NCBI GenBank assembly: GCA_900472575.1
Contig: UCIV01000007.1
Location: 105,508-169,507, forward strand
Source: Hyphomicrobiales bacterium
GTDB taxonomy: Bacteria; Pseudomonadota; Alphaproteobacteria; Rhizobiales; Rhizobiaceae
DNA: 64,000 nucleotides
Direction of reading: 5' to 3'
In this document: positions 16,289 through 25,051 of the stretch, one piece after another
Numbering within the stretch: position 1 is the first letter of the stretch
Layout of the letters: each line of letters begins with the position of its first letter
Translations under genes and position numbers: made by a program
The notes under the pieces: model-generated
Database searches by the model: none
Told to the model about the DNA's origin: nothing
The model's input: only the letters and a program-made list of their open reading frames with translations

Positions 16289-18565
16289 ATGTCCATTACA
16301 CAAGAGCGCGTCGTCCAGACACCGCTCATGCGAAACGCTGGCGTCAAGCGTTTCGCAAGCCATACGCTCATTCTCCTTATTACCTCCACGTCGCTCAGCC
16401 AGACAGCGCTGGCGCAATCCGCGGTGCCAGGTTCGTCAACCGCACTTGAGCCGATCGTTCTGGAATCCGGGCAGAAAACGACTACCGGCTGGTCCAATGG
16501 CGTGATGGACAGGATGGCCGGCGGCGTCACGCTGGTTCAGGCCGACAGCTGGCAAGGTGTGATTGCGCCGACCCTGTCGGATGTTTTGGCTGGAGTTCCG
16601 GGCGTCGTGGTGCAGGATTTCTTCGGCGCCAACGACCAGCCGCGCATCCAGATCCGCGGCTCCGGCCTGCAGCAGAACCCGGTCGAGCGCGGCATCCTGA
16701 TGCTGCATGACGGCCTGCCGATCAACCGCGCCGACGGCTCCTATATTGTCGGGCTTGCCAATCCCTCGACCGCGCAGGGCGTGGAAGTCTATCGTGGCTA
16801 CATGGCGAACCGGCTCGGTGCCACCGTGCTCGGCGGCGCCATGAACTTCATGTCACCACCGATCACCGGCGCGCCCGGCGTCGAGATTAGCACCGGCGGC
16901 GGAAGCTTCGGCCAGGTCGGCGGCACGGCGCGCGCCAATTTCGGCGATGAAAGCCTCGGCGCCTCGATCTATGCCGATGCGACACGACGAGACGGCTTTC
17001 GTGACTACAATTCGTCCGAGCGCGTGAGTTTCGGCGGCAGCTTCGTCGCCGAGCTTTCCGACGTCGTGACCACCCGCGTGTTCTTCGATTACACCGATCT
17101 CGGTTTTGACGTCGCCGGCCCGATCAACAAGGCGGCGCTCGACAGCGATCCGAGCCAGGTTTCGGCAGGCCCGGTCATCGTCGGTGGTGTCGCCACCAAT
17201 CCCGGCCCCAATGTGCTGCGCGACAAGCCGCGCCGGGATGCAACGCAGGTGATGCTCGGTTCCCGTACCACGATCGATCTCGGCGAACACCGCATCGATC
17301 TCGGCCTCGGTTACACCCATACCGACGACAGCTTCCGTTTTCCGGTTTCCGCCGGCATTCGCGAAACGGTTGGCGGCGACCTGACGGGCATGGCCCGCTA
17401 CAGCTATGCACCGGACGGATTTGGCGATCTGCCTTTGTTCGAAACCTCGGCGCTCTATACGATCGGCTCGGCGGACCGCCGTTATTACCTCAATGAATCC
17501 GGTACACGCGGCAGCCTGTTCGGTGAAAACGACCTCGACGCCTCGAGCCTGTCGCTGCATGCCGGTTTCAACATTCCGGTCGCCGACGGCTGGACAGTTT
17601 CGCCTGCCATTTCATACGCGCATGCCTCGCGGCGCAATAGCGATACCTATTCGTCGGCAACGCGTCCGACGATCGCCTACAATCCGATGAACCCGACGGT
17701 ACGCCTGCCGAACGGCGCCATAACTGCGACTGATACCAGCTATGATGGCAGCTATACGGCCTGGAGCCCCAGCCTCGGCGTGACTTTCGAACCGTCCGCC
17801 GATCACATCTTCTTTGCCGCCATAAGCCGCAGCTTCGAACCACCGACCCATGACGATCTGCTGGCGACCATCAACGGTACCCCGAACAGCAGCCCCGGAC
17901 GCCCGGCACCTGCGAACCCGTCTCTGCCCTCCAACGCCTTCATCACGCCCGCTCTAGAAGCTCAGACGGCAACGACACTCGAAGGAGGCTGGCGCGGCCA
18001 GACCGGTAGAGTCGGTTGGGACCTCACCACTTATTATTCCTGGATCGACAATGAGCTTCTGAGCCTGCGCGATGCGACCGGCGCACCCATTGGCGCCATC
18101 AATGCTGATCGAACCCGCCATTTCGGCATCGAGATCGGCCTATCCACTGATCTCACCGACCGTCTGACCGGACGGATTGCCTACACGTTCCAGGATTTCC
18201 GCTTCGTCGACGATCCGTTGCGCGGCGACAACTATCTTGCCGGCGCACCGCGCCACATCGTCAACCTGGCGCTCGCTTATCAGGCGACCGACGACTGGAC
18301 GATTTCCACCAGCCTGAAATGGGTGCCGGACGAGACGCCGGTCGACAACATGAACACGTTATGGGCTGATCCTTACGCCGTGATCGATCTGAAGACCGAA
18401 TACCGCATCAACGACAAACTCTCGATCTTCGGCGAGATCACCAATCTGTTCGACGAAAAATACGCTTCCTCGACGCTGGTGGTCGATCAGGCGACCGCGG
18501 GACAGGCCGCCTACATTCCGGGCGACGGTCGCGGCTTTTATGCCGGTCTCAGGAGCCGCTTCTGA
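16289..18565 (+). CDS. TonB-dependent outer-membrane receptor
   Basis: A 758-aa outer-membrane active transporter. A signal peptide follows a second possible start at 16328 (LILLITSTSLSQTALAQ). The plug domain covers about residues 60-175 (PTLSDVLAGVPGVVVQDFFG, QIRGSGLQ, LMLHDGLPIN); the barrel follows and ends in a C-terminal Phe (GLRSRF), as required for outer-membrane assembly. It resembles FecA-type siderophore or metal-chelate receptors. The substrate is unknown. It is followed by an ABC importer and two NnrS genes, and both units carry an NnrR-like dyad, so it probably brings in a metal or cofactor needed during denitrification. Confidence 0.92.
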   Translation: MSITQERVVQTPLMRNAGVKRFASHTLILLITSTSLSQTALAQSAVPGSSTALEPIVLESGQKTTTGWSNGVMDRMAGGVTLVQADSWQGVIAPTLSDVLAGVPGVVVQDFFGANDQPRIQIRGSGLQQNPVERGILMLHDGLPINRADGSYIVGLANPSTAQGVEVYRGYMANRLGATVLGGAMNFMSPPITGAPGVEISTGGGSFGQVGGTARANFGDESLGASIYADATRRDGFRDYNSSERVSFGGSFVAELSDVVTTRVFFDYTDLGFDVAGPINKAALDSDPSQVSAGPVIVGGVATNPGPNVLRDKPRRDATQVMLGSRTTIDLGEHRIDLGLGYTHTDDSFRFPVSAGIRETVGGDLTGMARYSYAPDGFGDLPLFETSALYTIGSADRRYYLNESGTRGSLFGENDLDASSLSLHAGFNIPVADGWTVSPAISYAHASRRNSDTYSSATRPTIAYNPMNPTVRLPNGAITATDTSYDGSYTAWSPSLGVTFEPSADHIFFAAISRSFEPPTHDDLLATINGTPNSSPGRPAPANPSLPSNAFITPALEAQTATTLEGGWRGQTGRVGWDLTTYYSWIDNELLSLRDATGAPIGAINADRTRHFGIEIGLSTDLTDRLTGRIAYTFQDFRFVDDPLRGDNYLAGAPRHIVNLALAYQATDDWTISTSLKWVPDETPVDNMNTLWADPYAVIDLKTEYRINDKLSIFGEITNLFDEKYASSTLVVDQATAGQAAYIPGDGRGFYAGLRSRF

Positions 18566-18592
18566 AAATCCGCCCCTGTTGTCGCGCCGTTC

Positions 18593-18606
18593 TTGCGCTT
18601 ACGCAA
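18593..18606. promoter_or_regulatory. NnrR-like box before the ABC-NnrS operon
   Basis: TTGCGCTTACGCAA has perfect arms, TTGCG and CGCAA, around N4. It is the most symmetric copy in the window. Its right edge is 57 bases from the GTG start of the binding protein. Confidence 0.68.
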
Positions 18607-18662
18607 AGAGCCGGCGTGATGACCGGATAAGATCCTTATCGCCCCCTTGGAAAGAATCCGTC

Positions 18663-19682
18663 GTGAACCTTTTTGCAAAACCCGAGAAGAATTCCAGCAC
18701 CTTGAACGGCATCGACCGCCGCTCCCTGCTAAGGACGGCCGCAACTGCAGCGCTTGCGCTTCCGTTCGTCAGCCGCGTCAATGCCGCCACACTCGATGAA
18801 CTCGTGCTTTACGGACCTCCGGCCGGCCCTTCGATCACGCTTGCCTATGCCGTTGGCGCCGGCCTGCTGCGCGATGTCGCCGAGCGGGTTCGTTTCCGCA
18901 TCTGGCGCACGCCGGACGAAATGCGCGCAGGCCTTACCTCCGGCACCATGCAGGCCGTGGTCATGCCGGTGACGGCAGCGGCAAACCTCAGCAACCGTGG
19001 CTTCGGCGTCAAGCTCGCCAATGTGATGACCAATGGCCTTCTCTATGTAATCTCGACTAACCCCGAAATTCGCAGCATTGCCGACCTGTCCGGCAGAGAA
19101 ATCACCGTGCCCTTCCCCAACGATACGCCGGAACTGGTATTCGACGCCGTGCTGGCGCATCACGGTCTGGCTGACAAGGTGAAGGTCAGCCGTTCCGGCT
19201 CCCCGATCGAGGCGATCCAGCTGCTTCTTTCTGGCCGGATCGAAACGGCACTGGTGCCAGAACCGGCCGCGACCGCGGCGATGATCAAGGCCTCGAGTAC
19301 GAGCAAGACCGTCCATCGCGCAATAGACATGCAAAAGGAATGGGGTGCAGTGACAGGGCTTGCGGCCATCATGCCGCAGGCGGGACTGGCATTGGCGCCT
19401 GCCTTCCTGCGCGACTACCCGGAGAGGATCGCCCCCCTTCTCTCCGGTCTCGAAAAAGCGACAGCAGAGGTCGTTGCCAACCCGGCAGCCGCGGCTGGCC
19501 ACGCCGCTTCGGCGCTGGAACTGCCCTGGCCGGTCATCGAAAAATCCGTGCCTTTCTCCAATCTCGTCGCAACGCCCGCAGCTAGGGCTCGCCCCGAGAT
19601 CGAGGCGCTGCTTGAAGCTATCGCGAAGACCAACGCACCAATGATCGGCGGAAAACTACCCGACGACACGCTGTATCTGTGA
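18663..19682 (+). CDS. ABC transporter periplasmic binding protein (NMT1/SsuA-like)
   Basis: A 339-aa binding protein with a Tat-like signal (IDRRSLLRTAATAALALPF), suggesting export in folded form. The body resembles the NMT1/THI5/SsuA/NrtA type of binding protein (FNDTPELVFDAVLAHHG-type region, then AIQLLLSGRIETALVPEP). The start is GTG at 18663 with GGAAAGA upstream; no ATG gives a good signal. Ligand unknown. First gene of an overlapping operon with permease, ATPase and two nnrS genes. Confidence 0.86.
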   Translation: MNLFAKPEKNSSTLNGIDRRSLLRTAATAALALPFVSRVNAATLDELVLYGPPAGPSITLAYAVGAGLLRDVAERVRFRIWRTPDEMRAGLTSGTMQAVVMPVTAAANLSNRGFGVKLANVMTNGLLYVISTNPEIRSIADLSGREITVPFPNDTPELVFDAVLAHHGLADKVKVSRSGSPIEAIQLLLSGRIETALVPEPAATAAMIKASSTSKTVHRAIDMQKEWGAVTGLAAIMPQAGLALAPAFLRDYPERIAPLLSGLEKATAEVVANPAAAAGHAASALELPWPVIEKSVPFSNLVATPAARARPEIEALLEAIAKTNAPMIGGKLPDDTLYL

Positions 19683-20500
19683 GCCCAACCATGCCCTCAC
19701 TTTCCGAGCGCGCCTCAAGAACGGGACAATTTCTCTGGTCCGGCTGGTCCGGCCTTGCGGGATTGAGCGTCTTTGCAGCCTTCTGGCAGGTGGCGCATGA
19801 AGCCTATGGCAGCTTCATCCTGCCCTCGCCGCTGGAAACGCTTGCCGCCGCGTGGGCCCTTCTGGGCGAGGCTTCCGCCTGGCAGCTTTTGCTCACCACC
19901 TCGTCACGCGCACTCTCGGGCTTCGCGCTTGCCGGTGTGATCGGCACCATGACCGGATGCCTTGCCGGGTTTCATCCGGCGATCCTGCGCCTCGTTCAAC
20001 CGCAGATCACCCTGATGCTCGGCGTGCCGCCGATCGCCTGGATCGTGCTTCTGATGATCTGGTTCGGCACCGGTTCAGCGACGGTGACGACGACAGCTGC
20101 CGTCGCCTGCCTGCCAATCGTTTTTCTCGGTGCGGCGGAAGGTATCGCCAGCCGCGACAGGCTGCTTGACGACATGGCGCTCTCGCTCGGCATGGGGCGG
20201 GTTCGCAGACTTGTTCGCATCACCGTTCCGCAAATGCTGAACCGCCTCTTCCCGATCCTCGTCATGGCGCTCGGAACCGCTTTCAAGGCCGCCGTGATGG
20301 CCGAACTTCTCGCCAATGCCGGAGGGATCGGCGAAGCGCTTGCGGTCTCGCGTTCCAATCTCGACGTGGCGAACGCACTTGCCTGGATCCTGCTATCGGT
20401 AAGTGCACTGCTTGCCGTCGAATATGGGCTGATCCAGCCGACACGTTCCGAGCTGGAAGCATGGCGCCATGCCGCCCGGCCATGGGGTGTCAAGCGATGA
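19679..20500 (+). CDS. ABC transporter permease (SsuC/TauC type)
   Basis: A 273-aa inner-membrane permease with about six transmembrane segments and the binding-protein-dependent transport loop around residues 160-195 (AAEGIASRDRLLDDMALSLGMGRVRR). The chosen start is GTG at 19679, overlapping the previous stop as GTGA; an ATG four codons later at 19691 is also possible. The C-terminus overlaps the ATPase start. Partner of the binding protein at 18663. Confidence 0.9.
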   Translation: MSPTMPSLSERASRTGQFLWSGWSGLAGLSVFAAFWQVAHEAYGSFILPSPLETLAAAWALLGEASAWQLLLTTSSRALSGFALAGVIGTMTGCLAGFHPAILRLVQPQITLMLGVPPIAWIVLLMIWFGTGSATVTTTAAVACLPIVFLGAAEGIASRDRLLDDMALSLGMGRVRRLVRITVPQMLNRLFPILVMALGTAFKAAVMAELLANAGGIGEALAVSRSNLDVANALAWILLSVSALLAVEYGLIQPTRSELEAWRHAARPWGVKR

Positions 20501-21243
20501 GCGCCCTCACCCTCAACGACATCGGACACGCCTTTCTCGGCCGCACGGTTCTTGATCGGGTTACACTCGACATCGGCGAAGGCGAACTGGTGGCCCTGGT
20601 CGGGCCATCCGGTTGCGGCAAGAGCACGCTTCTGCATATCGCCGCCGGGCTTGTCGAACCGCGACATGGCCGCATCAACCGGACCTATGTACGACACGCA
20701 GTCGTGTTTCAGGAACCGAGGCTCCTGCCATGGGCCACGGCGCGCAAGAATATCGGCATGGCGCTTCCGGAAAGGCTCTCGGTTCGCGACCGTCACGATC
20801 GTATCCTCTCTGCAGCGGCAGCGGCCGCTCTTGAAGGCGAAGATCTCGACAAATATCCGGTCCAGCTTTCGGGCGGCATGAAGCAGCGAACCGCGATTGC
20901 CCGCGCGCTGGCAAGCGAAGCCGATTTTCTGTTTTTCGACGAGCCGTTTACCGCGCTTGACCCCGCGCTTCGCCGCCATATGCAGGATATCGTCATCGGC
21001 CATGTGGGCAGCGGCAAACGCGGCGGCCTCTTCATCACCCATGACATGGCAGAGGCCGTGCGGATCGCTCATCGGGTCGTCGCGCTGGACCGGCGCGGAA
21101 ACGGAATATCAGGGAAGCGTCACATATCGCTCATGCCTGGAGAACGTGACGAGCGGATGGTTTTCGAGACCGTTCAGCACTTCATGAAGCAAGACCCGCT
21201 GTTTCGACATGTTGAGGAACTCGACGAACGGAGGGCGGGATGA
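20497..21243 (+). CDS. ABC transporter ATPase (SsuB/TauB type)
   Basis: A 248-aa ATPase. Walker A is GPSGCGKST, the signature is LSGGMKQRTAIARAL, Walker B is DFLFFDEPFTALD and the switch His is in FITHDMAEA. It powers the permease at 19679. ATG at 20497 overlaps the permease stop as ATGA, and its own stop overlaps the next nnrS gene the same way, so the whole cluster is translationally coupled. Confidence 0.94.
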   Translation: MSALTLNDIGHAFLGRTVLDRVTLDIGEGELVALVGPSGCGKSTLLHIAAGLVEPRHGRINRTYVRHAVVFQEPRLLPWATARKNIGMALPERLSVRDRHDRILSAAAAAALEGEDLDKYPVQLSGGMKQRTAIARALASEADFLFFDEPFTALDPALRRHMQDIVIGHVGSGKRGGLFITHDMAEAVRIAHRVVALDRRGNGISGKRHISLMPGERDERMVFETVQHFMKQDPLFRHVEELDERRAG

Positions 21244-22460
21244 CGGTGATGCCCTTTGATACAACTTCGGGATGGCGCAATATCCTGCGGGCCGCGACCG
21301 CCGAAGGGCTGCGGTTGTTCTTCCCGATTGCCGCTTTGCACACAGCTCTCTGGCCACTGCTTTGGGTCGCAGGCTGGCAACTCGGCCTGCCCTTCGCTCA
21401 CAACACCCTGCCGGCCCACTGGCATGCCCAGGAAATGCTGATTGGATCGTTCGGAGCCGCATTGCTCGGGTTTCTCACCTCGGCTTTGCAGGAATGGACG
21501 GATACGAAGGGATTTTCGGGAAGGCCACTGCTCATCCTCGCAGGTCTGTGGACTTCAGCCCGGCTCATCGGCCTGTTCGGCATTGACGCCGCAATCCTTC
21601 TCGGCGGCATTTTTGATCAGATATGGCTGGTTTTCCTTGTTGGTTACGCTGCCTGTCTGGGTTGGAAAAAACGGACGATGGCGCTGACCGGCTTCGTCCT
21701 GCTGCTCGCGACATTGGCAATCGCCGCCGGCCTACTGCGTTTTTCCATGCTGACGGATGCCTATGATCTGGCCGAGCGCGCTATAAGGCTCATGCAATAT
21801 GCCTTTCTCGGTCTTCTCGGTCTGGCGCTGGCCCGCATCAGCGTGCCGATTACCAACCGCGTTCTCGATCCAAGTGAGGAAACCTCGCCGTACCGGCCGC
21901 ATCCGGGCCGGATCAATCTCGCGCCGGGGCTTGCAGGACTGCTGATCGCCGCCGAGTTTTCGGGGTTTTCCGATGCTGTTTGCGGTTACCTGGTACTGGC
22001 GACGGGCGCTGCCTTTCTCGACCGCGTCGCCGAAGGTTTTATCGGTCGGGAAGGCTGGACGTTCGAGGTCGCAGGCCTCTGGCTGTCCAGCCTGCTTGCC
22101 GGCCTGGGCCTTCTCCTCATCGGCCTTGGCAGGATCGGCGTCGATATCCCGACGCTCGGGGGCCTGCACCTGATGCTGATGGGTGGTCTTGGCTTCGGTG
22201 TGCTGCAGGTCCTGTCGATCGCCGGTCTGTTGCATACCGGCCAGCCACTCGGTTTTTCGCGCCTCACCCGCGCTGCCATTCTCTGCCTTCTAACTGCTGT
22301 GGCGCTGCGTGTCACACCGGAGTTCTGGCCATCTCTCATCCTGCCCGGTGGGCAATATGGCCCGTCTGCCCTCGCCTGGGCTGCCGCCTTCCTTCTCTGG
22401 CTTTACGCCTATATTCCCCTCTTGTGGTCAACCACCACAATCGACCAGGACAGATGTTGA
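21240..22460 (+). CDS. nnrS: NnrS family heme/copper membrane protein (copy 1)
   Basis: A 406-aa membrane protein with about twelve hydrophobic segments and the NnrS signature around the first periplasmic loop (HWHAQEMLIGSFGAALLGFL). NnrS proteins bind heme and copper in Rhodobacter and protect against nitric oxide-derived stress in Vibrio. It is fused translationally to the ABC ATPase (ATGA overlap), an unusual arrangement. Less similar to the second copy than expected for a recent duplication. Confidence 0.92.
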   Translation: MTVMPFDTTSGWRNILRAATAEGLRLFFPIAALHTALWPLLWVAGWQLGLPFAHNTLPAHWHAQEMLIGSFGAALLGFLTSALQEWTDTKGFSGRPLLILAGLWTSARLIGLFGIDAAILLGGIFDQIWLVFLVGYAACLGWKKRTMALTGFVLLLATLAIAAGLLRFSMLTDAYDLAERAIRLMQYAFLGLLGLALARISVPITNRVLDPSEETSPYRPHPGRINLAPGLAGLLIAAEFSGFSDAVCGYLVLATGAAFLDRVAEGFIGREGWTFEVAGLWLSSLLAGLGLLLIGLGRIGVDIPTLGGLHLMLMGGLGFGVLQVLSIAGLLHTGQPLGFSRLTRAAILCLLTAVALRVTPEFWPSLILPGGQYGPSALAWAAAFLLWLYAYIPLLWSTTTIDQDRC

Positions 22461-23650
22461 CCATGTCGAACACCTCCGCCCCGAAAATCCGTCTTTCAAA
22501 CCTCGCGCTCGAAGGCTTTAGACCGTTCTTTCTGTTCGGCGCACTTTATGCTGCACTGTCGATCCTGCTCTGGGTGCCTTGGTATCTCGGTTTTCTGCAT
22601 GTGCCGACGGCACTGTCGCCGATCGCATGGCACCAGCATGAACTTCTGTTCGGTTATGTGCCCGCGATTATCGCTGGCTTCCTACTGACAGCCATGCCGA
22701 ACTGGACCAAACGCAAACGGTTGACCGGCACGCCGCTCGTTCTTCTGTTTGCCCTCTGGCTAGCGGGACGGCTGGCGACCTTCCTCTCGGAATATACCAG
22801 CCTCACCGCCGCAAGCGTCATCAACCTCGCCTTCCTGGTCGTGCTCGGCCTTTATGCGCTACGCGAAGTCGTGGCAGCCAGAAACAAACGTAATTACAAA
22901 CTGGCGGCCGTGATCGGCCTGATCGCGGCAGCGCAGGCGCTTTTCCTTTATGAATTTTCCCGCTTCGCCCATGTCGATGTCGCCGGACGCCTTGCCATAT
23001 CCGCCATCATCCTGATGATCGCTATCGTCGGCGGCCGCATCATTCCCACCTTTACCGGCAACTGGCTAAGAAAGAATAATCCCGGCCGCGAGCCGCCACC
23101 CTTCGGTCGTTTCGATCTTTTCGTAATGGTGATCTCGACCATAGCGCTTGCCACTTGGCCGCTGGCGTCGCACTGGGACGCTCTGGCAAAACCGGCTGCA
23201 ATCCTGATGCTGCTCGCCGGTACTCTTCAACTGGTCCGACAGGCGCGCTGGTGTCCCAAACGCACGCTCTACGAACCGCTCGTCACCATTCTCCACGTCG
23301 CCTTCCTATTCGTGCCACTTGGCTTTGTCTTGACCGGCATCGCCCTGCTTGCCTATGATTCAAGCTTCGCCTCGGCCGGTATCCATGCCTGGACATCGGG
23401 GGCGATCGGCACCATGACGCTCGCGGTTATGACCCGCGCAACCCGTGGCCACTCCGGTCAGGCGCTGCATGCGCCGGCTTCGACGGTTTTCGTCATCTAC
23501 CTGCCAATCGTTATCGCTGCCGCACTACGCATCGCTGCAGCGCTTGCGCCACAATACACGATGTTGCTTCTGCCGCTCGCCGGTCTGCTCTGGGTTCTAG
23601 CCTTCTGCGGCTACGCGATTTTCTATGGCAGTTACATACTGTCCAAATAG
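22454..23650 (+). CDS. nnrS: NnrS family heme/copper membrane protein (copy 2)
   Basis: A 398-aa paralogue of the preceding gene, with the signature WHQHELLFGYVPAIIAGFLLT and the middle motif GGRIIPTFTGNWLR, both typical of NnrS. The ATG at 22454 overlaps the previous stop with AGGA three bases away; the ATG at 22463 is an alternative. Last gene of the operon. The two copies share the family pattern and differ in sequence, so they may bind different ligands or form a hetero-complex. Confidence 0.93.
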   Translation: MLTMSNTSAPKIRLSNLALEGFRPFFLFGALYAALSILLWVPWYLGFLHVPTALSPIAWHQHELLFGYVPAIIAGFLLTAMPNWTKRKRLTGTPLVLLFALWLAGRLATFLSEYTSLTAASVINLAFLVVLGLYALREVVAARNKRNYKLAAVIGLIAAAQALFLYEFSRFAHVDVAGRLAISAIILMIAIVGGRIIPTFTGNWLRKNNPGREPPPFGRFDLFVMVISTIALATWPLASHWDALAKPAAILMLLAGTLQLVRQARWCPKRTLYEPLVTILHVAFLFVPLGFVLTGIALLAYDSSFASAGIHAWTSGAIGTMTLAVMTRATRGHSGQALHAPASTVFVIYLPIVIAAALRIAAALAPQYTMLLLPLAGLLWVLAFCGYAIFYGSYILSK

Positions 23651-23733
23651 CGTCAATGCATGTCGCGGGTCCAATCGCTCCGAGATCAATGCCTATGAAG
23701 GCCATTGTTTCCCGAACAATCAATTAGCAACGA

Positions 23734-24780
23734 CTAAATAGTGCCAACCGAAGCACGCGAGACAAGCGAGACGCCGATGCCGACCCGCCGCGCAACGCGA
23801 TCCGGCATCGCAGCTCGCTCAAGCAGCAGATCGACCGCCGTGCGGCCGACTTCCTGTCTGTCGATGCGGATCGAGCTGAGCGGAGGCGTTGAGTGACTAC
23901 TCACAGGCAGATCATCGAAGCCGATAACCGAGATGTCATTGGGGACCGAGAGACCGGCCGCGGTCGCAGCCTGTATGACGCCGAGCGCCAACATGTCTGC
24001 AGCACAGACAAAGCCGGTATAATCCAGCCTGCCGGCCGCCAGCCTTTCCTCGACGGCACGTCGCGCATCGAGGCTCATCAGAGCCCGGCTCTGTGTGTCA
24101 ATAAGGTGGATTTCGGGATCGAAAGTGATTCCGAAATCCGAAAGCGCATCACGAAAGCCGTCGAGCCGGAGCGCAAATGACACGCGCCAGGGATGCGTCA
24201 CATGCGCAATCTTGCGATGCCCCTGCTCCAGTAGATGCCGTGCCGCCAACCACCCGCCGAAGTGATAGTCGGGCGACACGCTCGGGATCCGCATCCGGCG
24301 GTCGGCACCGTTGACAATCACGGCAGGACAGCCAAGTTCGCTAATCGCATCCAGCATTTCCGGCGTATCGATGCCAAGCACGATGAGACTTTCGGGGCGC
24401 TGCCGTCCAAACCAGCTTTCCTGGGCTAGCAGTGCTGGAACTTCGACGGAAGGAAGCAGCTCTACATTGGTGGCAATGCCGCGCCTTTCGGCTTCCTTCA
24501 ATATCGAGTCGAGGATCTCGCCGTAAAACTGACCGCTCACCACGAACCGGTCGAAGGTGATGATCGTCGTGGACGCCACGTTATATGCGGGTTCCGGTGG
24601 CAGCTGGCGCTTCTGGTATCCGAGCCGGCGTGCCGTCTCAATGATTTGCGCTGCAACGCTCGGACTTACGCCACCACGTCTATTGAGCGCCTTGGATACA
24701 GTGCCAACCGAAACGCCGGCTGCAGCTGCAACATCGTGAAGTGTCGCCGTTGAAAGATACGAGTCTGGATCGCTCATCAT
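23734..24780 (-). CDS. LacI-family transcriptional repressor
   Basis: A 348-aa regulator with an N-terminal helix-turn-helix (TLHDVAAAAGVSVGTVSKALNRRG, residues 13-36, hinge at about 50-60) and a periplasmic-binding-like sugar domain. Divergent from a GH88 hydrolase and ABC importer operon; it probably represses that operon until an uronate-containing oligosaccharide is present. The start may be either of two adjacent ATGs (24780 or 24777). Confidence 0.94.
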   Translation of the reverse strand: MMSDPDSYLSTATLHDVAAAAGVSVGTVSKALNRRGGVSPSVAAQIIETARRLGYQKRQLPPEPAYNVASTTIITFDRFVVSGQFYGEILDSILKEAERRGIATNVELLPSVEVPALLAQESWFGRQRPESLIVLGIDTPEMLDAISELGCPAVIVNGADRRMRIPSVSPDYHFGGWLAARHLLEQGHRKIAHVTHPWRVSFALRLDGFRDALSDFGITFDPEIHLIDTQSRALMSLDARRAVEERLAAGRLDYTGFVCAADMLALGVIQAATAAGLSVPNDISVIGFDDLPVSSHSTPPLSSIRIDRQEVGRTAVDLLLERAAMPDRVARRVGIGVSLVSRASVGTI

Positions 24781-24973
24781 TACTTTGTCTCTGCGGTTCT
24801 TAACGCCCGCGATCGGTTCCGCGACAGAATGTCTATCACGAAAATTTTCGGTATTAAAGCTGTGCGCCTTCTTCCGCGATTTTCGTAAATTTTCGCATTT
24901 ATATCAACACGCGAGATAGTTCTACATGATTGGCACGCCTAGCAATCGACAATTTGCGAAAGGATTTTTCGCT

Positions 24974-25018
24974 GCATGTGCGAAAAGTTTTCTTAATTGA
25001 CAAAATTTTCGCACATGC
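24974..25018. promoter_or_regulatory. Operator-like inverted repeat before the glucuronyl hydrolase operon
   Basis: GCATGTGCGAAAA (24974-24986) and TTTTCGCACATGC (25006-25018) are perfect inverted 13-mers with a 19-base spacer that holds a TTGACA -35-like element at 24997-25002. Further GCGAAA or TTTCGC half-sites lie in the same intergenic region (24845-24972). The arrangement suits a LacI-family repressor site controlling the right-hand operon and probably the repressor gene too. Confidence 0.65.
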
Positions 25019-25051
25019 CAAAGTCTTCGCATCTACAGCGAGGAAACCTGC

